From the NCBI GenBank assembly GCA_030323885.1, contig CM059203.1, forward strand, positions 2,294,001 through 2,358,000: a stretch of DNA of 64,000 bases. Direction: 5' to 3'. The stretch comes from Branchipolynoe longqiensis. Its lineage: Eukaryota; Annelida; Polychaeta; Phyllodocida; Polynoidae. Below the pieces are notes generated by a model, which made no database searches, was not told where the DNA came from, and saw nothing but the letters and a program-made list of their open reading frames with translations. Below, piece after piece: positions 1 through 9,945 of this stretch; positions within the stretch are counted from its first letter, which is position 1, and each line of letters begins with the position of its first letter. The position numbers and the translations under genes are program-made.

Positions 1-40
1 AGTTGAGGCGACTTAAGGTGCGTGTGTGAACTGGGCTTAA

Positions 41-343
41 GATGCAGATGGAATTGACTGATTGGGGATTAGGCCCACTAACTAATAATACGCTAACCTT
101 TTCTCGACCTATTATTCCTTAATAAAACCACACACACACAAAGATGGAGATGGAATTGATTGATTGGTGATTATGCCGACTAACTAATAATCCTCTAACC
201 GTTTTCACCTATTATTCCTTAATAAAACCACACACAAATAAAGATGGAGATGGAATTGACTTATTGGGGATTAAGCACACTAACTAATGATCTACTAACC
301 TTTTCCTCACCTATTATTCCTAAGTAAAACTACACACACAAAT
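41..343. repeat. Minisatellite, ~100-bp unit, three copies
   Basis: Three head-to-tail units start near 41, 142 and 241. Each opens with AGATGGAGATGGAATTG (AGATGCAGATGG in the first), carries ACTAACTAATAATC and CACCTATTATTCC, and ends in an AC-rich run. No coding potential is seen. Confidence 0.85.
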
Positions 344-397
344 AACTAATAGTTTATTTATATGATGCTTCTATGATCAAACAGGATTTTCATGTGG

Positions 398-495
398 TTA
401 TTATTGCACCGGTAGTATTTTATCGGGCTGCCGAAAAAAGTTTGGATTAACCGATGGTTTGGTTTAACTGAGCTTGGTTTAACTGGGTTATACTG
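398..495 (-). mobile_element. Pogo-like MITE, terminal fragment
   Basis: The stretch ends in GGGTTATACTG followed by TA, the reverse complement of CAGTATAACCC at 1646. Its inner part matches 2038-2095 in inverted orientation, so both are pieces of one family. A CAGT terminus beside TA fits the Tc1/mariner-pogo group; the assignment is inference. Confidence 0.5.
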
Positions 496-593
496 TATAT
501 ACATAAAAAACAATAATAATAGTGTCCACATACATTGTATATTACATTCATAATGTACCTGCAGGTATAGCAATACCTCAGGGAGTTTGACGC

Positions 594-1040
594 CCCTGTC
601 CTGCAGAGTTGTAAACCACTGCCTTGTGGTACAGGTTCTTGACAGAACCGAAGGCTAAGGGAGCAAACCCTAAACAGAAAACCATGTCACTGTCGCAGCA
701 TTAAGGGCGGTTGATGTATGGAACTCCCAACATCTCCCGACCAGCCACTGCAGGGACAAATAGTTTTGCGCCTGTCTTGACATGTTCTTGCCGGTGTGAA
801 ACCTCTATTTGCTCCCCGAGAGAGTGCCGCTGGTAACTTGCAAAAGCCAGCAGCACTTCAACACTTTTGCAGGCAGCTTTCATGAAATGTACCATCAAGA
901 GAAACCTGAAGCTGAGAGACATTAAGACCGACTCATAGACATCACTCTCACGGCAGAGAGCTAAATGGAGAGCGGCAGTCAAGTAATGAAAGCAATCTTT
1001 GTCACATCGCGACCGACAGCATGATGATGATGATGATCCA
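594..1040 (-). repeat. Dispersed repeat R1 with an open frame on the minus strand
   Basis: This sequence recurs at 56765-57155 and, in part, at 15570-15690. On the minus strand 701-1045 is open for 114 codons, ending in the peptide AVAGREMLGVPYINRP. The second copy keeps the frame through a 3-bp indel. The few base differences that I could compare change amino acids, which argues against selection on a protein. I recognise no domain. It could be a decayed transposon exon or a captured gene fragment. Confidence 0.55.
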
Positions 1041-1067
1041 AACAAATTTCTAGGGTCCCTTCAAGTT

Positions 1068-1092
1068 GGGTTTAACGGGGTTATACTGTACC
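1068..1092 (-). mobile_element. Pogo-like MITE end fragment
   Basis: GGGTTTAACGGGGTTATACTG followed by TA is a solitary terminus of the CAGTATAACCCC family seen at 495 and 1646. Confidence 0.4.
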
Positions 1093-1131
1093 TTCTCCCC
1101 CTTCCATCCACCCCCATTTGACAAACCTACC

Positions 1132-1243
1132 GGATGAGGTGGCTGAGTCGGTACAGTACATACTTCCTGCATGGAAGGTTAGGAGTTCAAATCCCAGCTG
1201 AGTCAAATCAATGACTTAAAAAAGTGATTCTTTTTACTACCTA
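1132..1243 (+). mobile_element. SINE-A 5' fragment (tRNA-like head)
   Basis: GGTGGCTGAGTCGGTACAG resembles an A box, and GAGTTCAAATCCCAGC resembles a B box. They are followed by the family linker GTCAAATCAATGACTTA. The copy stops at CTACCTAGCC, where a complete SINE-A begins. Confidence 0.65.
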
Positions 1244-1562
1244 GCCACCGGGCGCGGTGGCCGAATCGGTAGAGCACAGGTCTCGCATGCGGAAGATCGG
1301 GAGTTTGCGAGTTTGGTTCCCGGTCGAGTCAAACCAATGACTTAAAAATTGATACATGTCGCTTCCTAGCCTGGTGCTCAGCATTATTAGGATAGGGCAA
1401 GGACTGGTTAGCTCGGTGTCAGGATAATGTGACTGAGTGGTGCCAGCGGCCTGATTTCCCAGTGGGGCAGCACTATAAAATCACCATGAGTGCGTACTGT
1501 CACAAGTCGGTACCCGTCCTTATATGACCTTAGATGTTGGTCCGACGTAAAACAACAACAAA
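1244..1562 (+). mobile_element. SINE-A, full length
   Basis: Order of parts: tRNA-like head (GGCCGAATCGGTAGAGC A box; a GGTTCCCGG-type B box), linker GTCAAACCAATGACTTA, body with GGATAGGGCAAGGACTGG and GGGGCAGCACTATAA, tail TATATGACCTTAGATGTTG, then AACAACAACAAAC. Transcription from the internal Pol III promoter and mobilisation by a partner LINE are the expected mode for this class. Confidence 0.85.
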
Positions 1563-1645
1563 CACTTTGGCAAAAACGTGGGTGCATTATGGATGTAATA
1601 TACAATGTATGTGGACACTTTGATTATTGTGTTTTTATCTATATA

Positions 1646-2095
1646 CAGTATAACCCCATTAAACCATACTTGGATAAAGTTGCATAGTCCGATGGTTTTG
1701 GATTTCTGTATTTTTCCTGAGATAAATATATTAGATCGATCACTACTATCTACTTTACATTAGTTCAAAGTTACTTTTATTTTAAATGGTAAACTTTTGA
1801 GATATTTTGAGTGCAAACATGGAAAATTAGTTTTGGCAAGCCTGTCAAAACTCTGACACCATAGACTTCTGTAGTAACAGGTTCTATTAAATTGACTCAG
1901 TATTGCCTTCTAACTAGAAACAAATGCTTAATAAGTGCATCAGTATCTAAGTTAGATATATAGAATCAAATTTAAATAATTATTTTAGTTTTTGAAAATT
2001 TGATGCCGACTGCAGCTTAAACTCAAACGATCGGTTAATCCAAACCTTTTTTTTGGCGGCCCCACGAAATACTACCATTTATCATATAAAAATCA
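1646..2095 (+). mobile_element. Pogo-like MITE interrupted by MITE-A
   Basis: It starts CAGTATAACCCC beside TA. After the MITE-A insertion it resumes with CGGTTAATCCAAACC and GGCGGCCCCACG, inverted matches to 410-460. Both halves therefore belong to one element split by the later insertion. Confidence 0.5.
1674..2020 (-). mobile_element. MITE-A, nested in a pogo-like MITE
   Basis: The termini are AGTTGCATAGTCCGATGG and a degraded GACTGCAGCT. The internal landmarks GGCAAGCCTGTCAAAAC and AATGCTTAATAAGTGCA match the other copies. The flanks ATAA and TAA are eroded versions of the TTAA target seen elsewhere. Confidence 0.75.
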
Positions 2096-2099
2096 AACA

Positions 2100-2225
2100 C
2101 CTTATCAGCTGCTACTGTGTGATAAGATGACTCCACCACTACAGCTGGCCAGCATTGAAAACAAGCCCGAGTACTCAAGCTTATATGCTATGGACAGTAT
2201 AAATACAGGCTCAATAATAAAAAAA
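2100..2225 (+). repeat. Dispersed repeat R2, copy 1
   Basis: The blocks CTTATCAGC, CTACTGTGTG, GCATTGAAAACAAGCC and GGACAGTATAAATACAG recur in the same order at 5527-5620. Nature unknown. Confidence 0.55.
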
Positions 2226-2261
2226 AAATTTAAATCACCATGCATGCGCACTGGCACAAGT

Positions 2262-3240
2262 TGGAGGAGAGAGGGTTGAGGAAGGGAGGGGGGCAGGATG
2301 GGAGTGAGAGGGGATGTGAATGGAGGGGATGGGAATGGGGAGAGGGGGCAAGGGAGAGGGAGGGTGGGGTGTGTGATGGAGGAGGGTGAGGGTGTGGGAG
2401 GAGGAGGGTGAGTGTGTGGGGAGGGAGGAGGGTGAGGTGGTTGGAGGGAGAGTGTGAGGGTGTGGGAGGGAGGAGGGTGAGGGTGGGAGGGAAGCAGGGG
2501 GAGGGGAAGGGAGGGTGAGGGTGTGGGAGGGAGGAGGGTGTGGGAGGGAGGAGGTGAGGGTGTGGGAGGAGGAGGTGGTGAGGGTGTGGGAGGAAGGAGG
2601 GTGAGGAGGAGGAGGTGGGGGGTGTGGGGGAGAGAGGGAGGGTGGGAGGAGGAGAGGGTGAGGGTGTGGTAGGTGAAGTGTGATTGGAGGGAGGAGGGTG
2701 AGGTTTTGATAGGGAGGAGGGTGAGGGTGTGCGAGAGGAGAGGGTGAGTGTGTGTGGAGGGAGAAGAGTAAGTGTGAGGGAGAGGGTGTGTTTGTGAGGG
2801 AGTAGGGTGAGGGTGTGGGAGGGTGAGGGTGTGGAGGAGGGTGAGTGTGTGGAGAAAGAGGAGTAGTGTGTGGAGAGGGTAGGGTGTGGGAGGGAGGAGT
2901 GTGAGGGTGTGTGAGGGAGGAGGGTGAGGTGTGTGAGGGAGGAGGGTGAGTGTGTGAGAGGGGTGGAGGGTGTGGGAGGGGAGGAGTGGGAGGTTGTGGG
3001 AAGGGAGAGGGTGAGGGTGTGGGAGGGAGGAGGGGGAGGGTGTGGGAGGGGTGAGGGTGTGGGAGGGTGAGTGTGTGTGAGGGAGGAGGGTGAGTGTGGG
3101 GGAGGGTGAGTGTGTGGGAGGGTGTGTGTGGGAGGAGGGTGAGTGTGTGTGAGGGACGAGGGTGAGTGTGTGTGAGGGAGGAGGGTGAGGGTGTGGGAGG
3201 GTGAGGGTGTGGGAGGAGGGTGAGTGTGTGGGAGGGAGGG
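2262..3240 (+). repeat. G-rich minisatellite (GAGGGTGAGGGTGTGGGAG), ~1 kb
   Basis: Variable units such as GGAGGGTGAGGGTGTGGG repeat for about 980 bp with guanines on the plus strand and very little C. The many GGG runs could form G-quadruplexes on that strand. Confidence 0.9.
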
Positions 3241-3392
3241 GTGGGAGTTTAGAGGGTGTAGTAAATGCGGAGAGGCTGGACGCGGGTCATTACTCTGCGG
3301 CCGGCCAGCAGACAGGCATCTGTCCCCCGAGGTACGCCGCCATAACTCACCAGGTGGCGCCTCAGTAAAGATGGTCTGTCTGCCTAGGCAGG

Positions 3393-3903
3393 CGGCCGGT
3401 GTCGCAGTTTCAACACCCGGTTAGTTTCCACGGCCCGTATAGACTCAAACTCAAGGCATTGTCAATGGTCGTGAGCAATCTTCATACAGAAAATACAGCA
3501 AAAGTGAAATATCTCTAAAACTACACCACCTATTAACAAATCGCTTGGTACACATATAGAAAACATCTTTACCAAAAAGACTGTATTAAATTTATATGGT
3601 TAGGGTTTTGATTAGTATTAATTTTGAATAAAACTAAGGTTTTGCACTGCGCGTATCGTCAAACTCAAGGCATTGTCAATGGTCGCTAGCAATCTTCATA
3701 CAGAAAATACAGGAAAAGTGATATATCTCTAAAACCACACCACCTAGAAACAAATCGCTTTGTACACATGTAGAAAACATCTTTACCAAAAACATAATAT
3801 TAAATTTATAAGGTTAGTGATGATGATGTTAGATTTTGATGCATGCGCATGAAACTGACCGGGCGCTGAAACTGACCGGGCGCTGAAACTGCGACACCGG
3901 CCG
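3393..3903. mobile_element. TIR element E1 with two ~214-bp tandem core units
   Basis: Imperfect inverted ends of about 35 bp begin CGGCCGGTGTCGCAGTTTC on the left and end with its complement at 3903. The inside holds two tandem units starting at 3447 and 3661 (AAACTCAAGGCATTGTCAA). The same core appears in the elements at 11227 and 30260. Non-autonomous: no transposase frame is seen. Confidence 0.75.
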
Positions 3904-4470
3904 TGGGCGTGGTGGCGCCGGGGAACCGGTTTAGATTCTCCATCGATTTACATTCTACGCGAGGGTTCTGCACATGCGTCAAAATAGAACGGCATTTCCG
4001 CCAGATTGGGCGTACTCGATTATTCAACTCGGGTGACCTGACCGACTTTTTGGTGCATGCGCACATCCTACAGACTCGGGTTGAATAATCGAATACGCTT
4101 CTCCATGCTCAGGGTGGTAAAAATGGTGGCTTGATCCAAAACGGCATGTGTTTTTGTCAACTCCACTTACGGTGTTCCATTTGAATTTCTAGCAACTTGG
4201 ATGACGCAAGTCGCCAGGGTCGTGTTAATCGAATATGCGCATGAACCCTGAGCGGGGAATGTAAACCGACGGAGAATCTAAACTGCGACACCGGTGTTGC
4301 ATGAAAATCGAAGCACATATCCGCCAGATTCAAACTGTAGGGTCATAATCGATTAACACGACCTGGGCGACTCGGGTCATCCGAGTCGGCAGAATTTCAA
4401 ATCGAACACCATGAGTGGAGTCAAGAAATACACGTGCTGTGTGCAAAATGACTCGACCCCAGTAACCCAC
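3904..4470. repeat. Nested palindromic region beside E1
   Basis: Several inverted pairs occur: TTTAGATTCTCC (3930 region) with GGAGAATCTAAA (4279 region); TCGATTATTCAA (4017) with TTGAATAATCGA (4081); GGTCGTGTTAATCG (4218 region) with CGATTAACACGACC (4350 region). A GCGACACCGGTGTTGC palindrome near 4290 matches the E1 terminus. It looks like rearranged TIR elements of the E1 family. Confidence 0.55.
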
Positions 4471-4576
4471 CTCTTGGCTGGGGTTTGCTAGGAGCGATGA
4501 CGTCACATAGGATAACAGCTACCAGTACAAGTCCTACGTGCTGTTTTAATGCTCTTTTTCTTTAATAACCCAGATT

Positions 4577-4752
4577 GTCTCTGACACCATAGACTTCTGC
4601 AGTAACAGGTTCTGTTAAATTGACTCAGTATTGCTTTCTACGCAGAAACAAATGCTTAATAAGTGCATTAGTATCTAAGTTAGATATGTAAAATCAAATC
4701 TAGATAATTTGTTTGGTTTTGGAAATTTGATATTTACTCGGACTATGCAGCT
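4577..4752 (-). mobile_element. MITE-A, truncated half
   Basis: Only the half from CTCTGACACCATAG to GACTATGCAGCT is present. It ends at a TTAA. Confidence 0.7.
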
Positions 4753-4756
4753 TTAA

Positions 4757-4945
4757 TAGGATAGGACAAGAACTGGATAGTGCAGTATCAGGATAAAATG
4801 AATGTGTGGGATATCGGGTCATGGTGCCAGCGGCCTGGTTTCCCAATGGGGCAGCACTATAAAGTCGCCATGAGTGCGCACTGTCACAAGTCGGTACCCG
4901 TCCTGATATGATCTTAGCCGTTGATAGGACGTAAAACAACAACAA
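4757..4945 (+). mobile_element. SINE-A, 5'-truncated
   Basis: The body starts at GGATAGGACAAGAACTGG directly after the MITE-A end and runs to the tail ATGATCTTAGCCGTTG and AACAACAACAAACC. The tRNA-like head is missing. Confidence 0.75.
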
Positions 4946-5126
4946 ACCAGCAAACCCACACGGTGGTGTGAAACGCTACGTCATGCACACCGGTGCGATG
5001 CCCAAAACAGCCAGCAGGTGGCAGCACACACACTAGTCCAGGAACGCTGTGAGAGTGAAGCAGCCAAGTCAGGGAAACCAGTCCTCACCACGCCAGCCTC
5101 CCCCCACCACAGAAGTGTCATCACAG

Positions 5127-5460
5127 TTATAGTTGTTTGGTTGTTGGAGTTTACGTCCTGGCAACATCTAAGGTCATATCAGGACGGGCACCGACTTGTG
5201 ACAGCGCACACTCATGGTGACTTTATAGTGCTGCCACATTGGGAAATCAGGCCACCGGTACCATGACTCGATTTCCCACTCAGTCAAATTATCATGACAC
5301 TGAGCTAACCAGTCCTTGTCCTATTCTAATAATGCCGAGCGCTTGGTTCGGAAGTGACAAGTATCAAATTTATAAGTCATTGGTTTGACTCAACTGGGAA
5401 CCAAACTCTCGATCTTCCGCACATGAGGCCTGTTCTCTACCGATTCGGCCACCACCCCTG
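5127..5460 (-). mobile_element. SINE-A, full length
   Basis: Read on the minus strand it runs from a tRNA-like head (boundary near CCACCCCTG) to the tail. On the plus strand it opens GGTTGTTGGAGTTTACGTCC. Most family landmarks are present. Confidence 0.8.
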
Positions 5461-5526
5461 ATCGCACCACCCACTAACCATACCAACCAATTATCTATCT
5501 GCAACTGAAATGCAGGCAATCAAATA

Positions 5527-5625
5527 ACTTATCAGCAGCTACTGTGTGGTAAGATAACACAAACGCATTGAAAACAAGCCTGGGTACCCGGGCTTATGGA
5601 CAGTATAAATACAGCCTCAATACAA
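5527..5625 (+). repeat. Dispersed repeat R2, copy 2
   Basis: Matches 2100-2225, including ACAGTATAAATACAG. Followed by an A-rich run. Confidence 0.5.
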
Positions 5626-5692
5626 AAAAATTAATCAAACAAATAAAAAGATGCCCACAGTCGAGGTGATGGATGCTACCGACATGGCTTCT

Positions 5693-5745
5693 TGTTTGTT
5701 GTTGTATGTCCTAGCAACATCTAAGGTCATATCAGGACGGCTACT
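5693..5745 (-). mobile_element. SINE-A tail fragment
   Basis: Only the 3' tail is present: TCCTAGCAACATCTAAGG, then CATATCAGGACGG. Confidence 0.6.
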
Positions 5746-5910
5746 GACATGGTGGACGTTGCCAACATAGGGGTCATTGCCAACATCATAGTCCCAATTC
5801 TAGCCCCACCCAATGTCATTTAAGACTCTTTTGTCAGATTTGTATGAGAATACACAAACAAACAAATACACCGACACATTCGCTTTTATTCATATAGATC
5901 TATGTTAAGG

Positions 5911-6239
5911 GAGCGGGACGTAGCTCAGGTGGTAGGGTCTCCACCTGTGAAGGTTTCGATCATCTGATCGATCCTGCTCAGTGGACACATTTTCAGTTTG
6001 GGCAATTTTCCGTTCCAACCAGTGATCCACAACTAGTTCATCAAAGGCTGTGGTATGTGCTGTCTTGTCTATGGGAAAGTGCACATAAAATACCCCTTGC
6101 TGCTTATTGGAAAGAGCAGCCTATGTGGTGGCAGTTGGTTTCCTCTAAAGAAATATGTCAGAATGATCATATGTTTGACATCCAATAGCCGATGATAAAA
6201 ATCAATGTGCTCTAGAGGTGTCGTTAAATAAAACAAACT
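5911..6239 (+). mobile_element. SINE-C, full length
   Basis: The tRNA-like head has ACGTAGCTCAGGTGGTAGG (A box) and a GATCGATCCTG B-box region. The body reads GGTATGTGCTGTCTTG and CCTTGCTGCTTATTGG. The 3' end is GCTCTAGAGGTGTCGTTAAA and AAACAAAC. I recall this 3' end from gastropod genomes, which supports a molluscan source. Confidence 0.85.
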
Positions 6240-6531
6240 TTCCTTTTTGGGGGCGGAGACGGGGGGATGTTATGGTATGCCTCTCAAATACTTTTCGGAA
6301 GTAACACCTCTAATTGTAAGGCATTATGGGAATTCTTGGACCACCAACATTAATTTTCCATGCTTTCACTTCAAAGTAACATAAAGTAGATACTAATGAT
6401 CAAGCTAATAATATATTTAGAACCTTACTAAGCTTCATGTTTATGTGTTCAATGCAAGATTCAAGTTCAGCACTTTGTCGGTATCAGGTGTATATACACA
6501 CCAGGTCGCAGCTTCAGACCTTGGTGTTCTC
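6240..6531. other. No gene recognised
   Basis: Ordinary AT-moderate sequence with no long frame, tandem repeat or inverted end that I can see. Confidence 0.5.
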
Positions 6532-6834
6532 TGTGGCGGAGTGGTTAGAGTGTCTGACTTTTTTCTAGGTCAGACTCCTAATCTGAAGGTTGGTGGTTCA
6601 ATTCCCTGTGCCCCCCCTCCCCCACCTCTGCCAATTTGGATTTCCACCACTGTGTATAACTTACAGCGTCAGCAAAGGCCAGTTGCGCTCATACCATGTC
6701 TATGTGGTGTGGGAGCTTAAAAATCACTTGGGTCGGTAAAAGTGTAGGCCCGGGCATTCTATCGACAAACTGTCTAATGGTGAAAACAAGTCTATTCAGA
6801 CTTATCCATGATAGGCAGTATAAATCTTCAAGAA
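6532..6834 (+). mobile_element. SINE-B, full length
   Basis: Starts GGTGTTCTCTGTGGCGGAG with A-box-like GAGTGGTTAGAGTGTC and B-box GGTGGTTCAATTCC. The body contains ACTTACAGCGTCAGCAAAGG and TAAAAGTGTAGGC, and it ends CAGTATAAATCTTCAAGAA. Four other copies lie in the window. Confidence 0.8.
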
Positions 6835-6844
6835 CCTTCCTCAG

Positions 6845-7105
6845 ATATCAGAAGCTTGATTCCCAGCACAATGTCTTGCCAAATTTATACTTGTCGCTAC
6901 CTAGCCTGGCACTCTGCATTACTAGGATTGGAAAAGGACTGGTTAGCTCAGTATCAAGATAATGTGACTGAGTGGGATATTGGCTCATGGTGTCGGTGGC
7001 CTGGTCTTCCAGTGGGGCAGCACTATAGAGTCACCATGAGTGCGCATAGTCATAAGTCGGTACCCGTCCTGATATGACCTTTGGTGTTGCCAGGACATAC
7101 ACCTC
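6845..7105 (+). mobile_element. SINE-A with a degenerate head
   Basis: The landmark block TACTTGTCGCTACCTAGCC is followed by the whole body and tail, ending CAGGACATACACCTCCAA. The sequence before it only weakly resembles a head. Confidence 0.75.
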
Positions 7106-7162
7106 CAATAACCAACACCGGGGAATTAAGATGCCGCCTTGGCGATGTCTCCTCTGGACCTT

Positions 7163-7222
7163 AGATAATAATAATAATAAAACATTTATATAGCGCCCGA
7201 TCCAGCAAGCGCTTTACATAAC
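7163..7222 (+). repeat. (AAT)n plus ACATTTATATAGCGC motif
   Basis: An AAT run leads into AACATTTATATAGCGCCC and AGCGCTTTACATAAC. From memory, similar motifs recur in invertebrate genomes; the element type is unknown. Confidence 0.4.
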
Positions 7223-7479
7223 AAACAAATATACAGGAAAATAAATTTCACCTAGTTAACAGCAGATTTAAACAAATGTGTCATAAGACCTTTTCTAAAA
7301 GCACCAACAGATTTACAATCAATGATATATCCTGGCAGAACATTCATAGGCTTCAGCAGTTCCATCAGACTCTGCATCTTCAAAGAATACATAATATATT
7401 AAATCATCATGTTGGAGGGTAGCAAGGGTTTGTGACAAAAGAAGTCATTAGGCATCGTGATAGAAACAAGACCCTAGAA

Positions 7480-7640
7480 CATTTCAGGTGCTGGAAGAAA
7501 AATTCCATCTACCTTTAACCAATGTGAGAAAAAACCTCTAAAAGATCAAATAAATTTCAAGTGCTGAACGAAACAATTCCATCCACCTTTAAACAACGCG
7601 AGAAAAAAAAACCCAACAATTAAATAAATTTCAAACGCTG
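7480..7640. repeat. Two-copy tandem duplication, 74-bp period
   Basis: ATTCCATCTACCTTTAA at 7502 recurs as ATTCCATCCACCTTTAA at 7576, each after a GTGCTG block and before GAGAAAAAA. Confidence 0.65.
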
Positions 7641-7738
7641 GATTGATTGATTGATTGGTGGTTGTTGCAAGGACATCAAACTCCAACAAAAATCGTCTGG
7701 GATCAGTGGACACTACTCAGAATACATTACAGCTAACC

Positions 7739-7770
7739 TCCTACACCCCCCCCCCACACACACACACACA
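7739..7770. repeat. C run and (CA)n
   Basis: A C10 run followed by ACACACACACACA. Confidence 0.8.
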
Positions 7771-7944
7771 TGCAACAGGTGCAACTTCAGTGAAGCATGA
7801 CATGCCAGTGACAACCAGTGGTATCCATGGTGATGAGAACCACGTGACGTCTCATCACGCCCCCTGGTGGTATCGGCACGTGTCGGACCATTGGGGGTTA
7901 ACTGGTTGTCAAATGTGAGGTTAAGTCAAGGCAGGAGGAAGGGG

Positions 7945-8538
7945 AAAGATGGTGCTTGTTGGAGTTTTACATCCTGGCACCATCCAAGGTCATATCAGGA
8001 CGGGAAAGGGAAAGATGGTGCTTGTTGGAGTTTTACATCCTGGCACCATCCAAGGTCATATCAGGACGGGAAAGGGAAAGATGGTGCTTGTTGGAGTTTT
8101 ACATCCTGGCACCATCCAAGGTCATATCGGGACGGGAAAGGGAAAGATGGTGCTTGTTGGAGTTTTACATCCTGGCACCATCCAAGGTCATATCAGGACG
8201 GGAAAGGGAAAGATGGTGCTTGTTGGAGTTTTACATCCTGGCACCATCCAAGGTCATATCAGGACGGGAAAGGGAAAGATGGTGCTTGTTGGAGTTTTAC
8301 ATCCTGGCACCATCCAAGGTCATATCAGGACGGGAAAGGGAAAGATGGTGCTTGTTGGAGTTTTACATCCTGGCACCATCCAAGGTCATATCAGGACGGG
8401 AAAGGGAAAGATGGTGCTTGTTGGAGTTTTACATCCTGGCACCATCCAAGGTCATATCAGGACGGGAAAGGGAAAGATGGTGCTTGTTGGAGTTTTACAT
8501 CCTGGCACCATCCAAGGTCATATCGGGACGGGAAAGAA
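7945..8538 (-). repeat. Nine-copy 66-bp array of the SINE-A tail
   Basis: Units start at 7945 and every 66 bp to 8473. Each reads as the reverse of the SINE-A 3' tail (TGTTGGAGTTTTACATCC, GGCACCATCCAAGG, CATATCAGGACGG) plus a GAAAGGGAAAGATGG spacer. Because 66 is 22 codons and the unit has no stop on the plus strand, all three frames stay open for more than 200 codons. These frames are artefacts, not genes. Units 3 and 9 share an A-to-G change (TATCGGGACGG), which suggests block duplication inside the array. Confidence 0.95.
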
Positions 8539-8593
8539 CTTTGACAGCATCAGCAGCACCGTTACTGGTGCTTAGGCATGGGTTTTATTTTGT

Positions 8594-8815
8594 CGCTTCC
8601 TAGCCTGCCGCTCGGCATTAATAGGATAGCGCAAGGACTGGTTAGCTCAGTGTCAGGATAATATGACTGAGTGGGATATGGGGGTCATGGTGCTGGTGGC
8701 CTGGTTTCCCAGTGGGGCAGCACTATAAGGGCGCCATTAGTGCGCATTGTCACAAGTCGGTACCCATCCTAATATGACCGTAGATGTTGCCAGGACGAAA
8801 AACTCCAACAATCAA
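8594..8815 (+). mobile_element. SINE-A, 5'-truncated
   Basis: Starts TGTCGCTTCCTAGCCTG and runs through the body to AAAACTCCAACAATCAAC. It lies just after the tail array, in the opposite orientation to it. Confidence 0.8.
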
Positions 8816-9371
8816 CAAATCGGACTATGCTATACAACTTCAATGAAGATTAATAAAGGTGTATCAGAATACCATTAAATCTAGTGTCACTAAAACAAAC
8901 TAAATATACTGTCACTCTCCCCCTTCCTCTGACCCCGTCCCCCCCCCTCCCCCCTCCCCTTGCTGGCGTGTTTGCGTGCCTGAGGGACGAGTGGATACGA
9001 CCCTGGAATGGCGCTATTGCCCTCAAATGGCAGTACTAACAGACGTAAAGGAGCCGGTAATGGAGTCACGGGACATGACCACTCACAGCTGGGAACGCAG
9101 CCCGGGCGTCCGCCCGCCATGTTGGTAAATATTCTGATGGACCGGGTCTTACTCTGTGTGGGGGAATAACGGAGAAACACCGCAACGCCTTTGGCTTTGG
9201 CTTTGGCTTCGTATCTCAGGGCACTCCCTGGTTTATTCCGCCACGGGCCGGAAATATAAGTGACCCGTCACTGCCCAGTCAGGTAGCGTGTAACTTCCTT
9301 CAGGGGGTGGTCGATAGCAAGGCGTAGAACAGTCGTCCCGATGGACTGTTCCTGCTGCGTGTCGCCATTTC
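8816..9371. other. No gene recognised; C-rich patch
   Basis: A C-rich tract lies at 8925-8960, and GGCTTTGGCTTTGGCTTC at about 9192. A 96-codon minus-strand frame (8890-9180) crosses the C-rich tract and shows no domain. Confidence 0.45.
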
Positions 9372-9375
9372 TTAA

Positions 9376-9862
9376 GGCCCTGTCACATTACGGCGTATGG
9401 CGGGAGCGTATGGCGGCGTAGCGGCTTACGTCATATACGTCGCCATACGCCGCATACGCTACGCATACGCTACGCATACGCTACGCATACGCTACGCATA
9501 CGCTACGCATACGCTATGCATACGCTACGCATACGCTACGCATACGCCGCCAGTGCCGCAACACGCCGGCGTATGTGAAGCCTATGATGCATACGCCGCC
9601 ATACGCTTTCATAAATCCGTCCGTCCAAATTTTTTTGTGCATGCTCAAAAAAACGCGACCTATGAGGGCGTATGGCCCATACTGTCAAAAAATGTCACAG
9701 CACGCTCCCATACGCTCCCATACGCTAGGCATACGCTACGCATACGCTACGCATACGCTCTTCATACGCTCCTCATACGCTCAAACACACCCGAAAGTGG
9801 CACCCGATGGCGTACGTAGGTTTTCAATACGCTCCCGCCATACGCCGTAATGTGACAGCCCC
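9376..9862. mobile_element. GTCACAC-type TIR element with 11-bp internal repeats
   Basis: Inverted ends of roughly 30 bp run through CTGTCACATTACGGCGTATG on the left and its complement on the right. TTAA lies on the left and TTTA on the right. The interior repeats CATACGCTACG (11-bp period) at 9450-9545 and 9715-9780. No transposase; a variant is nested at 12026. Confidence 0.8.
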
Positions 9863-9885
9863 TTTAGCAAACAGTGGTCAGCATA

Positions 9886-9945
9886 GTTGTCGTCGCCACC
9901 GCAGGGTAGTAGGAGCTCATTATGGACTACTACCACCACCTAAAT
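9886..9945 (+). mobile_element. LTR 3'-end fragment (like the solo LTR at 38876)
   Basis: GTCGTCGCCACCGC, GTAGTAGGAGCTCAT and GGACTACTAC parallel the last 60 bp of 38876-39213. Confidence 0.45.

Noticed and set aside
1646..1670. Start of an autonomous pogo element
   Set aside because: No transposase frame follows. Only a few hundred bases of non-coding MITE sequence are present.
5018..5266. 82-codon frame with peptide SWQHLRSYQDG
   Set aside because: This peptide is the translation of the SINE-A tail and recurs wherever the tail does.
7867..8603. Three overlapping frames of 208-225 codons with 22-residue repeats
   Set aside because: They arise from a 66-bp tandem unit without stops. The unit is a SINE tail and all three frames are equally open.
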